From Tsukamurella sp040611135 (GTDB lineage Bacteria; Actinomycetota; Actinomycetes; Mycobacteriales; Mycobacteriaceae), in contig NZ_JBEXNL010000014.1 in the NCBI RefSeq assembly GCF_040611135.1, forward strand, positions 56,159-120,158: a stretch of 64,000 nt of DNA. Direction: 5' to 3'. Positions 8,036 through 16,796 of this stretch are shown here, piece by piece (the first letter of the stretch is position 1; every line of letters begins with the position of its first letter). A model generated the notes under the pieces. The model worked only from the letters and a program-made list of their open reading frames with translations. It searched no databases and was not told the DNA's origin. Position numbers and translations under genes: made by a program.

Positions 8036-8625
8036 CAGCCCTCCCCCAGTACCTTCTCGACGGTGCCGAGCAGTTCCTTCTCGCTGACCGTCGTCAGGTA
8101 CGACGCCGCGACGCGGTGCTTGCGGTCGAGCACGAAGGTCATCGGCACGACGGTCGTCGGGTACTGCTCGCCGATGGCCAGCAGCGCGCGGCCGGGCGGG
8201 TCGTAGATCGACGGGTAGGTCAGGCCCTGGGAGCCGATGAAGTCGCGGGCGGCGTCGTCGCCGGCGGTCTCGCGCACGTTGATGCCGAGGAACGCCACGC
8301 CGCGGTCCTTGGTGGCGAGGTAGGTGCGTTCCAACTCGGACGACTCGAGGCGGCACGGCGCGCACCAGCTGCCCCACACGTTGATGACCACGACCTCGCC
8401 GTCGTAGTCGGAGAGCTTGAGGGTGGTCTTCTCGTCCGTCACGCTGCGCCCGGACAGGTTCTCGACGGTGCTGCGCTTGTCCGGCTCGTAGAACTGCCGG
8501 ACCTTGCCGCCGGGGGCGATGACGCCGCCCTTGGCCGCCTGGTCGGAGTACTGGACGCAGCCGGACGCGCCGAGGGCGACCGCGCCGAGGACGATGAGGG
8601 CGGCGGCGCGGCGGGCGAGCCTCAC
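8035..8625 (-). CDS. resA: ResA/TlpA-type thiol-disulfide lipoprotein
   Basis: A 196-residue membrane-anchored thioredoxin-fold reductase that keeps the CXXCH cysteines of apocytochrome c reduced. The signal peptide ends in a lipobox (GASGC, Cys23), and the active site is WCAPC (C88 and C91). The AhpC/TSA-like fold covers residues 55-190, with the cis-Pro region TVVPMTFVLD. The GTG start at 8625 overlaps the previous stop (GTGA, 8622-8625). It matches Rv0526 in position and type. Confidence 0.92.
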   Translation of the reverse strand: MRLARRAAALIVLGAVALGASGCVQYSDQAAKGGVIAPGGKVRQFYEPDKRSTVENLSGRSVTDEKTTLKLSDYDGEVVVINVWGSWCAPCRLESSELERTYLATKDRGVAFLGINVRETAGDDAARDFIGSQGLTYPSIYDPPGRALLAIGEQYPTTVVPMTFVLDRKHRVAASYLTTVSEKELLGTVEKVLGEG

Positions 8626-9251
8626 GCGCCCGTGATCCGCGGGTCGGACGCTCCCGCGGGTTCGGAGTACACGAGGTCGACGAGGGCGTCGCCGTCGTAG
8701 ACGAGGCTGGTCAGCGACGCCAGGGAGCACTGCCGCTTGCGCGGATCGTGCCAGAGCCGCTTGCCCTCGAGGTAGCGCCGCAGGGTGACCACGGGCAGCT
8801 GGTGGCTGACCAGCACCGCCTCGTGCCCGCGGGCCCGCTCGCGGGCGATGTCGACGACGCCGAGCATGCGGTGCGCGATCTGGAGGTAGGGCTCGCCCCA
8901 CGAGGGGGTGAACGGGTCGCGCAGCTTGGCCCAGTGCTTGGGCTCGCGCAGCGCACCGTCGCCGACGGACACCTTGAGCCCCTCGAACTGGTTGCCCGCC
9001 TCGATGAGCTCCTCGTCGGTGATGATCGCCAGGCCGTGGGCGGCGGCGATCGGCGCCGCGGTCTCCTGGGCGCGCTGCAGCGGGGAGGCGAACACGGCGG
9101 TGATGTCGTGGTCGGCGAGCGCGTCCGCGACCTTGCGCGCCTGGGCACGGCCCGTGTCGGACAGGCGGAAGCCGGGGAGGCGGCCGTAGAGGATGCCGTC
9201 GGGGTTGTGCACCTCACCGTGCCGCATCACGTGCACGATCGTCTGGGTCAT
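8622..9251 (-). CDS. Histidine phosphatase family protein (Rv0525-like)
   Basis: A 209-residue member of the phosphoglycerate mutase-like histidine phosphatases. The phospho-acceptor motif RHGE is at residues 10-13, the second catalytic region is SPLQRAQETA, and the second histidine is in VLVSHQLPVV. The substrate is unknown. It is conserved between hemL and resA in mycobacteria, so a link to heme or cytochrome c assembly is possible but unproven. It is followed immediately by resA with a 4-base overlap. Confidence 0.9.
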   Translation of the reverse strand: MTQTIVHVMRHGEVHNPDGILYGRLPGFRLSDTGRAQARKVADALADHDITAVFASPLQRAQETAAPIAAAHGLAIITDEELIEAGNQFEGLKVSVGDGALREPKHWAKLRDPFTPSWGEPYLQIAHRMLGVVDIARERARGHEAVLVSHQLPVVTLRRYLEGKRLWHDPRKRQCSLASLTSLVYDGDALVDLVYSEPAGASDPRITGA

Positions 9252-9274
9252 CTCGTCGTCTCTCCTACCGGGGC

Positions 9275-10579
9275 TCACTGCTCCGCCGCGGCGGCGGCGC
9301 GGGCGGCGGCGGGCAGGGCCGCCTCGATGGACTCGAAATCGGTGTCGGTGAGCGCCGCGGAGACGAACCACGCCTCGAAGGCGCTCGGCGGCGGGTAGAC
9401 GCCCTGCTCGAGCAGCGCGTGGAAGAAGGGCGCGAACCGGAAGGTCTCGGCGGCCTTCGCCTGGTCGTAGTCCACGACCGGGCCGTCCGTGAAGAACACG
9501 GAGACCAGGTTGCCCGCGTACTGGACGTGGTGCCGCACGCCCTCGGCGGTGAGCGCGTCGCCGATCAGGCCGCCGAGGCGGATCGAGTTGGCGTTGAGCT
9601 TCGCGTACACCTCGTCCGTGGCGTTCCGGAGGGTCGCGAGGCCCGCGGCCACGGCGACGGGGTTCCCGGAGAGCGTTCCGGCCTGGTAGACGGGGCCGAG
9701 CGGGGCGAGCCGGTTCATCACCTCGGCACGACCGCCGAAGGCCGCGGCGGGGAGGCCGCCGGACATGACCTTGCCGAAGGTGAACAGGTCGGCGTCGACG
9801 GGCTCGAGCCCGTACCACCCGGCCTTGCTGACGCGGAAGCCGGTCATGACCTCGTCGAGGATGAGCAGCGCACCGTCGGCCTCGGTGATCTCGCGCAGGC
9901 CCTGATTGAACCCGGGCTGCGGGGGAACCGCGCCCATGTTGCCGGCGGCGGCCTCGGTGATCACGGCGGCGATCTGTCCGGGGTACCGCGCGAAGGCCTC
10001 GCGCACGGCGTCCAGGTCGTTGTAGGGCAGGACGACGGTGTCCTGCGCCTGCGCGCCCGTCACGCCGGGGCTCGTCGGCAGGCCGAGGGTGGCGACGCCG
10101 GAGCCCGCATCGGCGAGCAGCGCGTCGACGTGGCCGTGGTAGCAGCCGGAGAACTTGATGATCTTGGCGCGGCCCGTGACGCCGCGGGCCAGGCGGACGG
10201 CGCTCATGGTGGCCTCGGTGCCGGAGTTGACCAGGCGCACCCGCTCGACGGGGGCGACCCGCGCGATGAGCTCCTCGGCGAGCTCGACCTCGGCCTCCGT
10301 GGGGGCACCGAAGCTCAGGCCGGTCGTGGCGGCACGCTGCACGGCCTCGACGACGGCGGGGTGCGCGTGACCGAGGATCATGGGACCCCAGCTGGAAACG
10401 AGGTCGACGTAGCGGTTGCCGTCGGCGTCCGTGAGCTGTGAGCCCGTCGCGCTGGTGATGAACCGCGGGGTGCCGCCGACGGCGGAGAACGCGCGCACCG
10501 GGGAGTTCACCCCGCCGGGAATCGAGCGTGCCGCGCGGTCGAACAACGCGGCACTGGCCTGGGTCTGGGGAGAACTCAC
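9275..10579 (-). CDS. hemL: Glutamate-1-semialdehyde 2,1-aminomutase
   Basis: A 434-residue PLP enzyme that converts glutamate-1-semialdehyde to 5-aminolevulinate, the second step of the C5 heme pathway; its partner HemA is at 42191. The PLP lysine is K270 in DLFTFGKVMSGGLP, the N-terminal motif is SIPGGVNSPVRAF, and the cofactor motif LILDEVMTGFR is present. The GTG start at 10579 is preceded by GGAGG only 2 bases away. A GACACT box would place it as a leaderless start, so the exact 5' end is uncertain. It heads the cytochrome c maturation operon. Confidence 0.95.
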   Translation of the reverse strand: MSSPQTQASAALFDRAARSIPGGVNSPVRAFSAVGGTPRFITSATGSQLTDADGNRYVDLVSSWGPMILGHAHPAVVEAVQRAATTGLSFGAPTEAEVELAEELIARVAPVERVRLVNSGTEATMSAVRLARGVTGRAKIIKFSGCYHGHVDALLADAGSGVATLGLPTSPGVTGAQAQDTVVLPYNDLDAVREAFARYPGQIAAVITEAAAGNMGAVPPQPGFNQGLREITEADGALLILDEVMTGFRVSKAGWYGLEPVDADLFTFGKVMSGGLPAAAFGGRAEVMNRLAPLGPVYQAGTLSGNPVAVAAGLATLRNATDEVYAKLNANSIRLGGLIGDALTAEGVRHHVQYAGNLVSVFFTDGPVVDYDQAKAAETFRFAPFFHALLEQGVYPPPSAFEAWFVSAALTDTDFESIEAALPAAARAAAAAEQ

Positions 10580-10669
10580 GACCTCCAGTGTCCCAGGCCG
10601 AAGCAAATCGTCAACTACAGGGTGTAGGAGATCACCGGAATCCGCCACGATGGGCGGTTCGAAACTCGA

Positions 10670-10686
10670 TACCACTGTGGTACCAC
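10670..10686. promoter_or_regulatory. Three-half-site operator of the Doc-type toxin-antitoxin operon
   Basis: TACCAC-T-GTGGTA (10670-10682) is a perfect inverted repeat. Its right arm is reused in a second perfect palindrome, GTGGTACCAC (10677-10686). Three alternating half-sites therefore sit just upstream of the TACCGT box (10693-10698), a good position for autorepression by the antitoxin or the toxin-antitoxin complex. Confidence 0.7.
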
Positions 10687-10704
10687 CGGGCGTACCGTGG
10701 GGCC

Positions 10705-10908
10705 ATGGCCATGACACTCCGCCTCACCGACGACGACGATGCCGCACTCACCGCGCTCGCTGCGGCCGAGGGCGTCAGCAAGCAGGAAGCAGCACTGCGC
10801 GCGATCCGCGAGAAGTCCGCCCAGATCAACCGTGACGCGCAGGTCCGCCGCCTGACCCGCGACGCAGTCGCGCGGTACGGTCCGCTCCTCGATCGCCTGG
10901 CGCAGTGA
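10705..10908 (+). CDS. Antitoxin of a Doc-type toxin-antitoxin system
   Basis: A 67-residue protein. Residues 1-30 (MTLRLTDDDDAALTALAAAE then GVSKQEAALRAI) look like a ribbon-helix-helix DNA-binding domain, and the basic C-terminal helix would bind and block the toxin. It overlaps the toxin gene by 4 bases (GTGA at 10905-10908), the usual antitoxin-first order. TACCGT at 10693-10698 lies 6 bases before the ATG, suggesting a leaderless transcript, with the operator just upstream. Confidence 0.85.
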   Translation: MAMTLRLTDDDDAALTALAAAEGVSKQEAALRAIREKSAQINRDAQVRRLTRDAVARYGPLLDRLAQ

Positions 10909-11273
10909 CCGTTCACCTCGACCTGGAACTGCTGCTCGCGATCGCCGACGAGGCGGGATTGCCCGGCGTGCGCGACGCAGGGCTGCTCGAGGCCGCAGCA
11001 ATGCGGCCGCGGACAACCGCGTTCGGGACCGACGCCTACCCCACCCTGGACGAGAAGGCCGCGGCACTCCTGGAATCGATCGTGCGCAACCACCCCCTCG
11101 TCGACGGCAACAAGCGCCTCGGCTGGCTGGCGACGACGGTCTTCTTCGCACTGAACGGCGTCGCACTCGACGCACCGGAGGACCCGGCGTACGACCTGGT
11201 CATCGGGATCGCCGAGGGTCGGATCGACTACCACGTGAGCGCCGCGACGCTGGCCACCTGGACGAATCCGTGA
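10905..11273 (+). CDS. doc: Doc-type toxin (Fic fold)
   Basis: A 122-residue Fic-domain protein of Doc size. The signature motif HPLVDGNKRLG (residues ~65-75) keeps the catalytic His and the NKR anion site of the family consensus HxFx(D/E)xNKR. Doc phosphorylates elongation factor Tu and so stops translation. Full-length Fic proteins AMPylate instead; the short length favours Doc. The start is GTG, coupled to the antitoxin. Nothing suggests it is broken. Confidence 0.88.
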   Translation: MTVHLDLELLLAIADEAGLPGVRDAGLLEAAAMRPRTTAFGTDAYPTLDEKAAALLESIVRNHPLVDGNKRLGWLATTVFFALNGVALDAPEDPAYDLVIGIAEGRIDYHVSAATLATWTNP

Positions 11274-11306
11274 CCCGAGCCTGGTAACGCGGCGGACCAC
11301 CTATAG

Positions 11307-11320
11307 TGGAACAGGTTCCA
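11307..11320. promoter_or_regulatory. KstR-type operator upstream of the WS/DGAT gene
   Basis: TGGAACAGGTTCCA fits the 14-base palindrome TnnAACnnGTTnnA described for the mycobacterial cholesterol regulator KstR. It lies in a longer perfect repeat, GTGGAAC-AG-GTTCCAC (11306-11321), and overlaps a TATAGT -10-like box (11303-11308). No KstR gene is in the window. Confidence 0.6.
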
Positions 11321-11366
11321 CATACCGGGGCCGCACATCATCGCCGAAGCACGGGGAGCACGACCA

Positions 11367-12779
11367 ATGGAACGACTCAGCGGACTGGACGCGTCCTTCC
11401 TGTACCTGGAATCGCGCTCCCAACTCATGCACGTGTCCGGGCTGCTCGAACTCGACCCGGGCACCGTCGAGGGCGGCTACCGGTTCGAGGACCTGCGCAG
11501 CGAGCTCGCCCGGCGGATCACCGCGATGCCGGCCTTCCGGCGCAAGCTGCACGATTCCGTGGTCAACCTCGACCACCCCGTGTGGGTGGAGGACGAGTCC
11601 TTCGACATCGAGGCGCACGTGCACCGCATCGCCGTCCCGGCGCCCGGCGGTGACCAGGAGCTCGCGGACCTGTGCGCGCACATCGCCGGCCAGGCCCTCG
11701 ACCGCAGCAAGCCGCTGTGGGAGATGTGGGTCATCGAGGGGCTCGCGGACGGGAGGATCGCCGTGATGATGCGCATGCATCACGCGGGCGTCGACGGCGT
11801 GACCGGCGCCGGCCTCATGGCGCAGCTCTGCTCGCTGACCCCGGAGCCGCCCGCACTGGACCCCGCGATGGTCGACAAGTCCACGGGCGGCGCCCCGGTC
11901 CTCGCCCTCGCCGCCGACGGCGCGAAGAACGTGCTGTTGCGCCCGCTGTCGCTGGTCTCGCTGCTCCCCCGCACCTTGCCCGTCCCGGTCAAGTGGTGGA
12001 CCCGCGCGCGCCGCGGCGCCGCGATGCCCGCCCCGTTCAGCGCGCCCCGCACCTCGCTGAACAGCGCGATCACCGGCCACCGGGCGATCGCGTTCGCCTC
12101 GGTCCCGCTCGCCGACGTCAAGAGGGTCAAGGACCACTTCGGCGTGAAGATCAACGACGTGGTCCTCGCCGCCTGCTCCGGCGCGATGCGCGAGTTCCTG
12201 CACGACCGCGGCGAGCTGCCCGAGCAGCCGCTGGTCGCGATGATCCCGGTGTCGGTGCACGAGGCGGAGATCGGCGCGACGCTGGTCGAGGGCTCGAACA
12301 AGGTGACCGGCATGTTCACCCGCATGACCACCGACGTGGACGCACCCGTCGCGCGGCTCGAGGCGATCCGCGAGCGGGTGGCGACCAGCAAGGAGCACCA
12401 CGGCGAGCTCGACGACAACCTGCTGCGCTCCTGGGCGCAGTTCGCGCCGGCGTCGATCATGTCGCTGGGGGCGAAGCTGTACGGCGAGAACAACCTGCCC
12501 GAGCTGCACCCCGTGATCTACAACCTGGTGATCTCCAACGTGCCGGGCCCGGACTTCCCGCTGTACTTCCTCGGCGCGCGGATCCACTCGATGTACCCGC
12601 TGGGCCCGGTGTTCCACGGCGCGGGCCTCAACGTGACGGTGTTCTCCCAGGAGGGCACACTGAACATCGGCGTGATCGCCTGCAAGAAGCAGGTACCCGA
12701 CCCGTGGCCGATCGTCCGTGCCTTCGAGCGCGACATCGCGGCCCTGGTCGCCGCTGTCGACGAGGGGACGGAACCATGA
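11367..12779 (+). CDS. Wax ester synthase / acyl-CoA:diacylglycerol acyltransferase (WS/DGAT)
   Basis: A 470-residue acyltransferase that makes storage triacylglycerol or wax esters from acyl-CoA. The catalytic HHxxxDG motif is MHHAGVDG (H138, H139, D143). The family's N-terminal motif LDASFLYLE and the C-terminal NVPGPDFPLYFLGA are present, and the length is typical of the Tgs/WS-DGAT family. Which acceptor it uses cannot be told. It overlaps the following carboxylesterase by 4 bases, so synthesis and hydrolysis of neutral lipids may be coupled. A KstR-type palindrome lies 46 bases upstream. Confidence 0.93.
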   Translation: MERLSGLDASFLYLESRSQLMHVSGLLELDPGTVEGGYRFEDLRSELARRITAMPAFRRKLHDSVVNLDHPVWVEDESFDIEAHVHRIAVPAPGGDQELADLCAHIAGQALDRSKPLWEMWVIEGLADGRIAVMMRMHHAGVDGVTGAGLMAQLCSLTPEPPALDPAMVDKSTGGAPVLALAADGAKNVLLRPLSLVSLLPRTLPVPVKWWTRARRGAAMPAPFSAPRTSLNSAITGHRAIAFASVPLADVKRVKDHFGVKINDVVLAACSGAMREFLHDRGELPEQPLVAMIPVSVHEAEIGATLVEGSNKVTGMFTRMTTDVDAPVARLEAIRERVATSKEHHGELDDNLLRSWAQFAPASIMSLGAKLYGENNLPELHPVIYNLVISNVPGPDFPLYFLGARIHSMYPLGPVFHGAGLNVTVFSQEGTLNIGVIACKKQVPDPWPIVRAFERDIAALVAAVDEGTEP

Positions 12780-14257
12780 CCGACGGTCCGCGCGTACGGA
12801 TCGATGCCGGCGAGCTCTCGGGGCTCGACCAGGGCACCGTCCACGCCTTCCGCGGCATCCCCTACGCGCAGCCGCCCGTCGGCCCGCTGCGCTACCGCGC
12901 CCCGCAGCCGGTCCGACCGTGGGACGGGGTCCGCGACGCCACGGCGTTCAGCGCCGCCGCCCCGCAGAACAAGAAGTACACGCTCGTCGGCTTCCGCGAG
13001 TACCAGCCCACCAGCGAGGACTGTCTCACGCTGAACGTGGTCACCCCCGCGCGTCCGGCCACCGCGCCCCGCCCGGTGATGGTGTTCCTGCACGGCGGCG
13101 CCTACCTCATGGGCAGCTCGGCGACGCCGCTCTACTACGGCAACTCGCTCGTCGAGCGCGGCGACGTGGTGTTCGTCTCGATCAACTACCGCCTCGGCGC
13201 ACTCGGCTACCTGGACCTCACGGAGTTCTCCACGGACGAGCGCCCCGTCGACGGCAACCTGGGCCTGCGCGATCAGGTCGCCGCACTGCAGTGGGTCCGG
13301 CGCAACATCGCGGCCTTCGGCGGCGACCCCGGAAACGTCACGATCTTCGGCGAGAGCGCCGGCGGCAACGCCGTCACCACGCTGCTCGCGGTGCCCGCGG
13401 CCCGCGGCCTGTTCCACCGCGCGATCGCGCAGAGCTCCGCCCCCGAGCTCACCGTCGACGCCGTCACCGCCCGCGGCTGGGGCAAGCGCTTCGTCGAGAT
13501 CATCGGCGGCCCGGAGAAGATCGACACCAGCACCTCCGAGGAGCTGGGCCGGGCCGGGAACCACCTGATGGGCGAACTCAACCGGGAACAGCTCGGGGTC
13601 ATCCCGTACGGCCCCACGGTCGACGGTGACCTCCTCCCGGAGGATCCGGAGCTCGCGATCGCGGCCGAGCGGGGCGCCGACGTCCCGTTGATCATCGGCA
13701 CCAACCGCTCCGAGGCCACGCTGTTCACCAAGATGCCCGGCATGGGCAAGCCGACGGCGGAGCGCGCCGCGCACACCCTCGGCGCCGAGCCGGACCGGTT
13801 CGGCCCGCTGGCCGCGGCCTACCCGGGATTCCCGGGCATCCCCGCGATCAACCGGATCATCGGCGACTACATGTTCTGGGCACCGTCGTTGCGCATCGCG
13901 CAGGCCCACGCGCGGCACGCGCCCACGTACTTCTACCGGTACGACTTCTCCCCGAAGACGCTCGATGTGTTGGGCTACGGCGCCACGCACGCGACGGAGC
14001 TGATGGCGGTGTTCGGTGTGTACCACGGTACGACGGGCTGGGTCCTCGGCGCGCTCGGCGACCGGCGCATCGCCATGCGCGTGTCCGACGGGATGCAGCG
14101 CGACTGGATCACTTTCGCCCGCACCGGCCGTCCCGCGAGCGAGTGGCCCACCTACAACGGCACCTCCCGCGCGACTCTGGTGATCGACGACCGGAACCGG
14201 ATCGTCTACGACCCGTCCCCCGAGATCCGTCGGGCGTGGGAGAGCTTCACGGGCTAG
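12776..14257 (+). CDS. Type B carboxylesterase/lipase 1
   Basis: A 493-residue serine hydrolase of the carboxylesterase type B family. The nucleophile is S194 in FGESAGG and the oxyanion hole is FLHGGAY (residues ~104-110). The N-terminal motif FRGIPYAQPPVGPLR is typical. The acidic member and the histidine (the latter in the TELMAVF region near residue 400) are only tentatively placed. No signal peptide is seen, so it is probably cytoplasmic. It overlaps the WS/DGAT stop (ATGA) and has a close paralogue next to it. Confidence 0.9.
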   Translation: MTDGPRVRIDAGELSGLDQGTVHAFRGIPYAQPPVGPLRYRAPQPVRPWDGVRDATAFSAAAPQNKKYTLVGFREYQPTSEDCLTLNVVTPARPATAPRPVMVFLHGGAYLMGSSATPLYYGNSLVERGDVVFVSINYRLGALGYLDLTEFSTDERPVDGNLGLRDQVAALQWVRRNIAAFGGDPGNVTIFGESAGGNAVTTLLAVPAARGLFHRAIAQSSAPELTVDAVTARGWGKRFVEIIGGPEKIDTSTSEELGRAGNHLMGELNREQLGVIPYGPTVDGDLLPEDPELAIAAERGADVPLIIGTNRSEATLFTKMPGMGKPTAERAAHTLGAEPDRFGPLAAAYPGFPGIPAINRIIGDYMFWAPSLRIAQAHARHAPTYFYRYDFSPKTLDVLGYGATHATELMAVFGVYHGTTGWVLGALGDRRIAMRVSDGMQRDWITFARTGRPASEWPTYNGTSRATLVIDDRNRIVYDPSPEIRRAWESFTG

Positions 14258-14298
14258 TGGGCCCGCCCCACGGGCGACGGCGCAGGCATACTCGGGGT

Positions 14299-15792
14299 GT
14301 GAACACCGTCGTGCAGACCGAGTCGGGAGCCGTACGCGGCGTGGCGCGGGGCGCGGTGCTGACGTGGCGCGGCGTCCCCTTCGCGGCTCCGCCCGTGGGC
14401 GAGTTGCGCTGGCGGGCGCCGCACCCGGCCCCGTCGTGGTCCGGGATCCGGGACGCGGACGACTTCCGCAACGCCGCAGTACAGCACCCGAAGAGCACCC
14501 CCGTGGGGCTCGGGAAGTACCAGCCCGTCGACGAGGACGCCCTGACGCTCAACGTTGTCGCCCCGGCGGCCGCGTCCGCCGTGGCCCGCCCGGTGATGGT
14601 GTTCATCCACGGCGGCGCCTATCTCATGGGCAGCTCGGGAACGCCGCTCTACTACGGCAACTCGCTCGTCGAACGCGGCGACGTGGTGTTCGTCTCGATC
14701 AACTACCGGCTCGGCGCGCTCGGCTACCTCGATCTCACCGAGTTCTCCACGGAGCGCCGCCCGATCGACGGGAACCTGGGCCTGCGCGATCAGGTCGCGG
14801 CACTGGAATGGGTCCAGCGCAACATCGCGGCCTTCGGCGGCGACCCCGGCAATGTCACGGTGTTCGGCGAGAGCGCCGGCGGCAACGCGGTCACCACGTT
14901 GCTGGCGACCCCGGCGGCGCACGGGCTGTTCCACCGCGCCATCGCGCAGAGCTCCGCCCCCGCACTGACCACCGACCTCGAGACCGCCCGGTCCCGCGGC
15001 CGCCTCTTCGTCGAACTACTCGGCGGTGCAGCGCAACTGGGAACCTCTGCCATGCTGGTCTCCCGCGCCGGCCACCACACGATGCGCAGGCTGGAGAAGG
15101 AGCAGCCGGGCATGGTCCCGTACGGCCCCGTCGTCGACGGTGACTTCCTCCCGGAGGACCCGATGCTCGCCATCGCCGCCGGACGGGGCGCCCGGGTGCC
15201 GTTGATCATCGGCACCAATCGCGACGAGGGCACGATGTTCACCCGCTCCGGGACGCTCGCCGAGCCATCGGTGGACGTGATGGCCCGCGCACTGAACGCC
15301 ACGCCCGATCAGGTCGCGGCGATCGGGATGGCGTATCCGGGATTCCCCGGAAAGACCGCATGGCAGCGCCTGTTCGGCGATCACGAGTTCTGGGCACCGT
15401 CGGTCCCCATCGCCGAGGGGCACAGCGCCCACGCCCCCACGTACATGTACCGCTACGACTACACCCCGACCGCCTTCCGCGCCGCAGGCCTGGGCGCCAC
15501 CCACGCGAGCGAGTTGCTCGCGGTGTTCGGCGTCCTCACGGGCAAGGCGCGGGTCCTCGCGCTCGGCGATCGGCGCACCGCCGCGCGTGTGACCACCGAG
15601 GTGCAGCGGGACTGGATCGCCTTCGCCCGCACCGGACGGCCCTTCTCCGACTGGCCGCAGTACGACGGTGCCGCCCGCCGCACGCGCATCATCGCCGCGC
15701 GGTCCCGGGTGGAGGACGATCCGGATGCGACGCAGCGCCGCGCGTGGGCGGCGTCCGGCCTGCCGGGGACCCGCGCGGTCGCGGTCTGCTGA
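14299..15792 (+). CDS. Type B carboxylesterase/lipase 2 (tandem paralogue)
   Basis: A 497-residue paralogue of the preceding esterase, with nucleophile S192 in FGESAGG and oxyanion hole FIHGGAY. Over a central 128-residue block from RPVMVF to SSAPALT the two proteins share 117 residues by my count, while the first ~98 residues match at only about half of the positions. The GTG at 14299 is chosen because CATACT at 14287-14292 lies 6 bases before it. The 41-base gap suggests its own promoter, possibly with read-through from upstream. The substrate is unknown. Confidence 0.9.
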   Translation: MNTVVQTESGAVRGVARGAVLTWRGVPFAAPPVGELRWRAPHPAPSWSGIRDADDFRNAAVQHPKSTPVGLGKYQPVDEDALTLNVVAPAAASAVARPVMVFIHGGAYLMGSSGTPLYYGNSLVERGDVVFVSINYRLGALGYLDLTEFSTERRPIDGNLGLRDQVAALEWVQRNIAAFGGDPGNVTVFGESAGGNAVTTLLATPAAHGLFHRAIAQSSAPALTTDLETARSRGRLFVELLGGAAQLGTSAMLVSRAGHHTMRRLEKEQPGMVPYGPVVDGDFLPEDPMLAIAAGRGARVPLIIGTNRDEGTMFTRSGTLAEPSVDVMARALNATPDQVAAIGMAYPGFPGKTAWQRLFGDHEFWAPSVPIAEGHSAHAPTYMYRYDYTPTAFRAAGLGATHASELLAVFGVLTGKARVLALGDRRTAARVTTEVQRDWIAFARTGRPFSDWPQYDGAARRTRIIAARSRVEDDPDATQRRAWAASGLPGTRAVAVC

Positions 15793-15798
15793 CAGACG

Positions 15799-15839
15799 TG
15801 TGCACCGTTGATCAACGGTGAGTCGATCAACGGTGCACA
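15799..15839. terminator. Convergent-gene hairpin with nested palindrome
   Basis: TGTGCACCGTTGATC (15799-15813) pairs perfectly with 15825-15839 around an 11-base loop. The left arm also takes part in the palindrome CCGTTGATCAACGG (15805-15818), giving an alternative hairpin. No T-run is present. It lies between the convergent esterase and hydrolase genes and probably terminates both. Confidence 0.65.
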
Positions 15840-15872
15840 GGTGCAGCGGCGTGCGCTGCCAGTCGCCTCGAC

Positions 15873-16796
15873 CTACTTGGCGGCGAGCTTCTCGCCGAAG
15901 AACTTCGCGGCCTCGGCGGCGGCGAGGGTCGTGGCCTCGGGGCCGTCGTAGAAGTCCATGTGGGCGTAGCCGTCCACGACGAGCAGCTTCTTGTCACCCT
16001 TCGCGCGGGTGTACAGCTCGGTCGAGTGCCACAGCGAGCCGGCCTCGGAGCCGGCGATCGCGAGCACCGGCTGGGTCAGCAGGTCCTCGACCAGGGCGAA
16101 GGCGTCGAAGCCGATGATCGCGGGGATCGACAGGCCCAGCAGGTACTTGTTCTCGGCCGTGGGGTACTGCGCGCGCGGCGTCAGGTAGTAGTCGCTGGCC
16201 TCGGCCAGGTCGCGCGGGACCTCGGGGGTGACCTCGGTGGGCACGTAGCCGACGGTGAAGGGCTCGGCCTTGGTGGTGACCTCGACCTGGCGCTGCGCGG
16301 AGGCGGCGTCGCGGGTGGGGAGCACGTCGGCGTCGCGGCCGTTGCCGTCCCAGCCCTTGCGCCACGCGGAGCCGATGTTCACGGCGCTGACGGTGCCGAC
16401 GGCCTTGATCCGGGCGTCCACCTTGGTGGCGGCCACGGCGTAGCCGCCGCCGGCGCACACGCCCCACACGCCGATCCGCTCCGGGTCGACGAAGGACTGG
16501 GCCTGCAGGAAGTCGACGACGGCGTTGATGTCGCTGACGCGGGCGGCCGGGTCCTCGAGGAAGTGCGGCTCGCCGCCGGACTCGCCCTGGAAGGAGGCGT
16601 CGTACGCCACGGTCACGAACCCGGCCTCGGCCAGCTTCGCGGCGTAGAGGCCCGCGGTCTGCTCCTTGACGCCGCCGCCGGGATGCACGACGACGAGGGC
16701 GGGGTAGGTGGTGTTCTCGTCGAAGTCGGCCGGGGTGAACAGATTTCCGGCGAGCTCGATGGTGCCCTTGGCGATCTTCACGGACTGGGTGGCCAT
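15873..16796 (-). CDS. Dienelactone hydrolase-like alpha/beta hydrolase
   Basis: A 307-residue alpha/beta hydrolase. The nucleophile elbow is GVCAGGG, with cysteine in the place of serine as in dienelactone hydrolases. The strand-2 motif VVVHPGGG and the C-terminal histidine region VVDGYAHMDFYDG (probable catalytic His) are present. It resembles the YcjY/DltD-like group of uncharacterised hydrolases. No signal peptide is seen. AAGGAGAGG lies about 6 bases before the ATG. It is divergent from the acyl-CoA oxidase-like gene. Confidence 0.85.
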   Translation of the reverse strand: MATQSVKIAKGTIELAGNLFTPADFDENTTYPALVVVHPGGGVKEQTAGLYAAKLAEAGFVTVAYDASFQGESGGEPHFLEDPAARVSDINAVVDFLQAQSFVDPERIGVWGVCAGGGYAVAATKVDARIKAVGTVSAVNIGSAWRKGWDGNGRDADVLPTRDAASAQRQVEVTTKAEPFTVGYVPTEVTPEVPRDLAEASDYYLTPRAQYPTAENKYLLGLSIPAIIGFDAFALVEDLLTQPVLAIAGSEAGSLWHSTELYTRAKGDKKLLVVDGYAHMDFYDGPEATTLAAAEAAKFFGEKLAAK

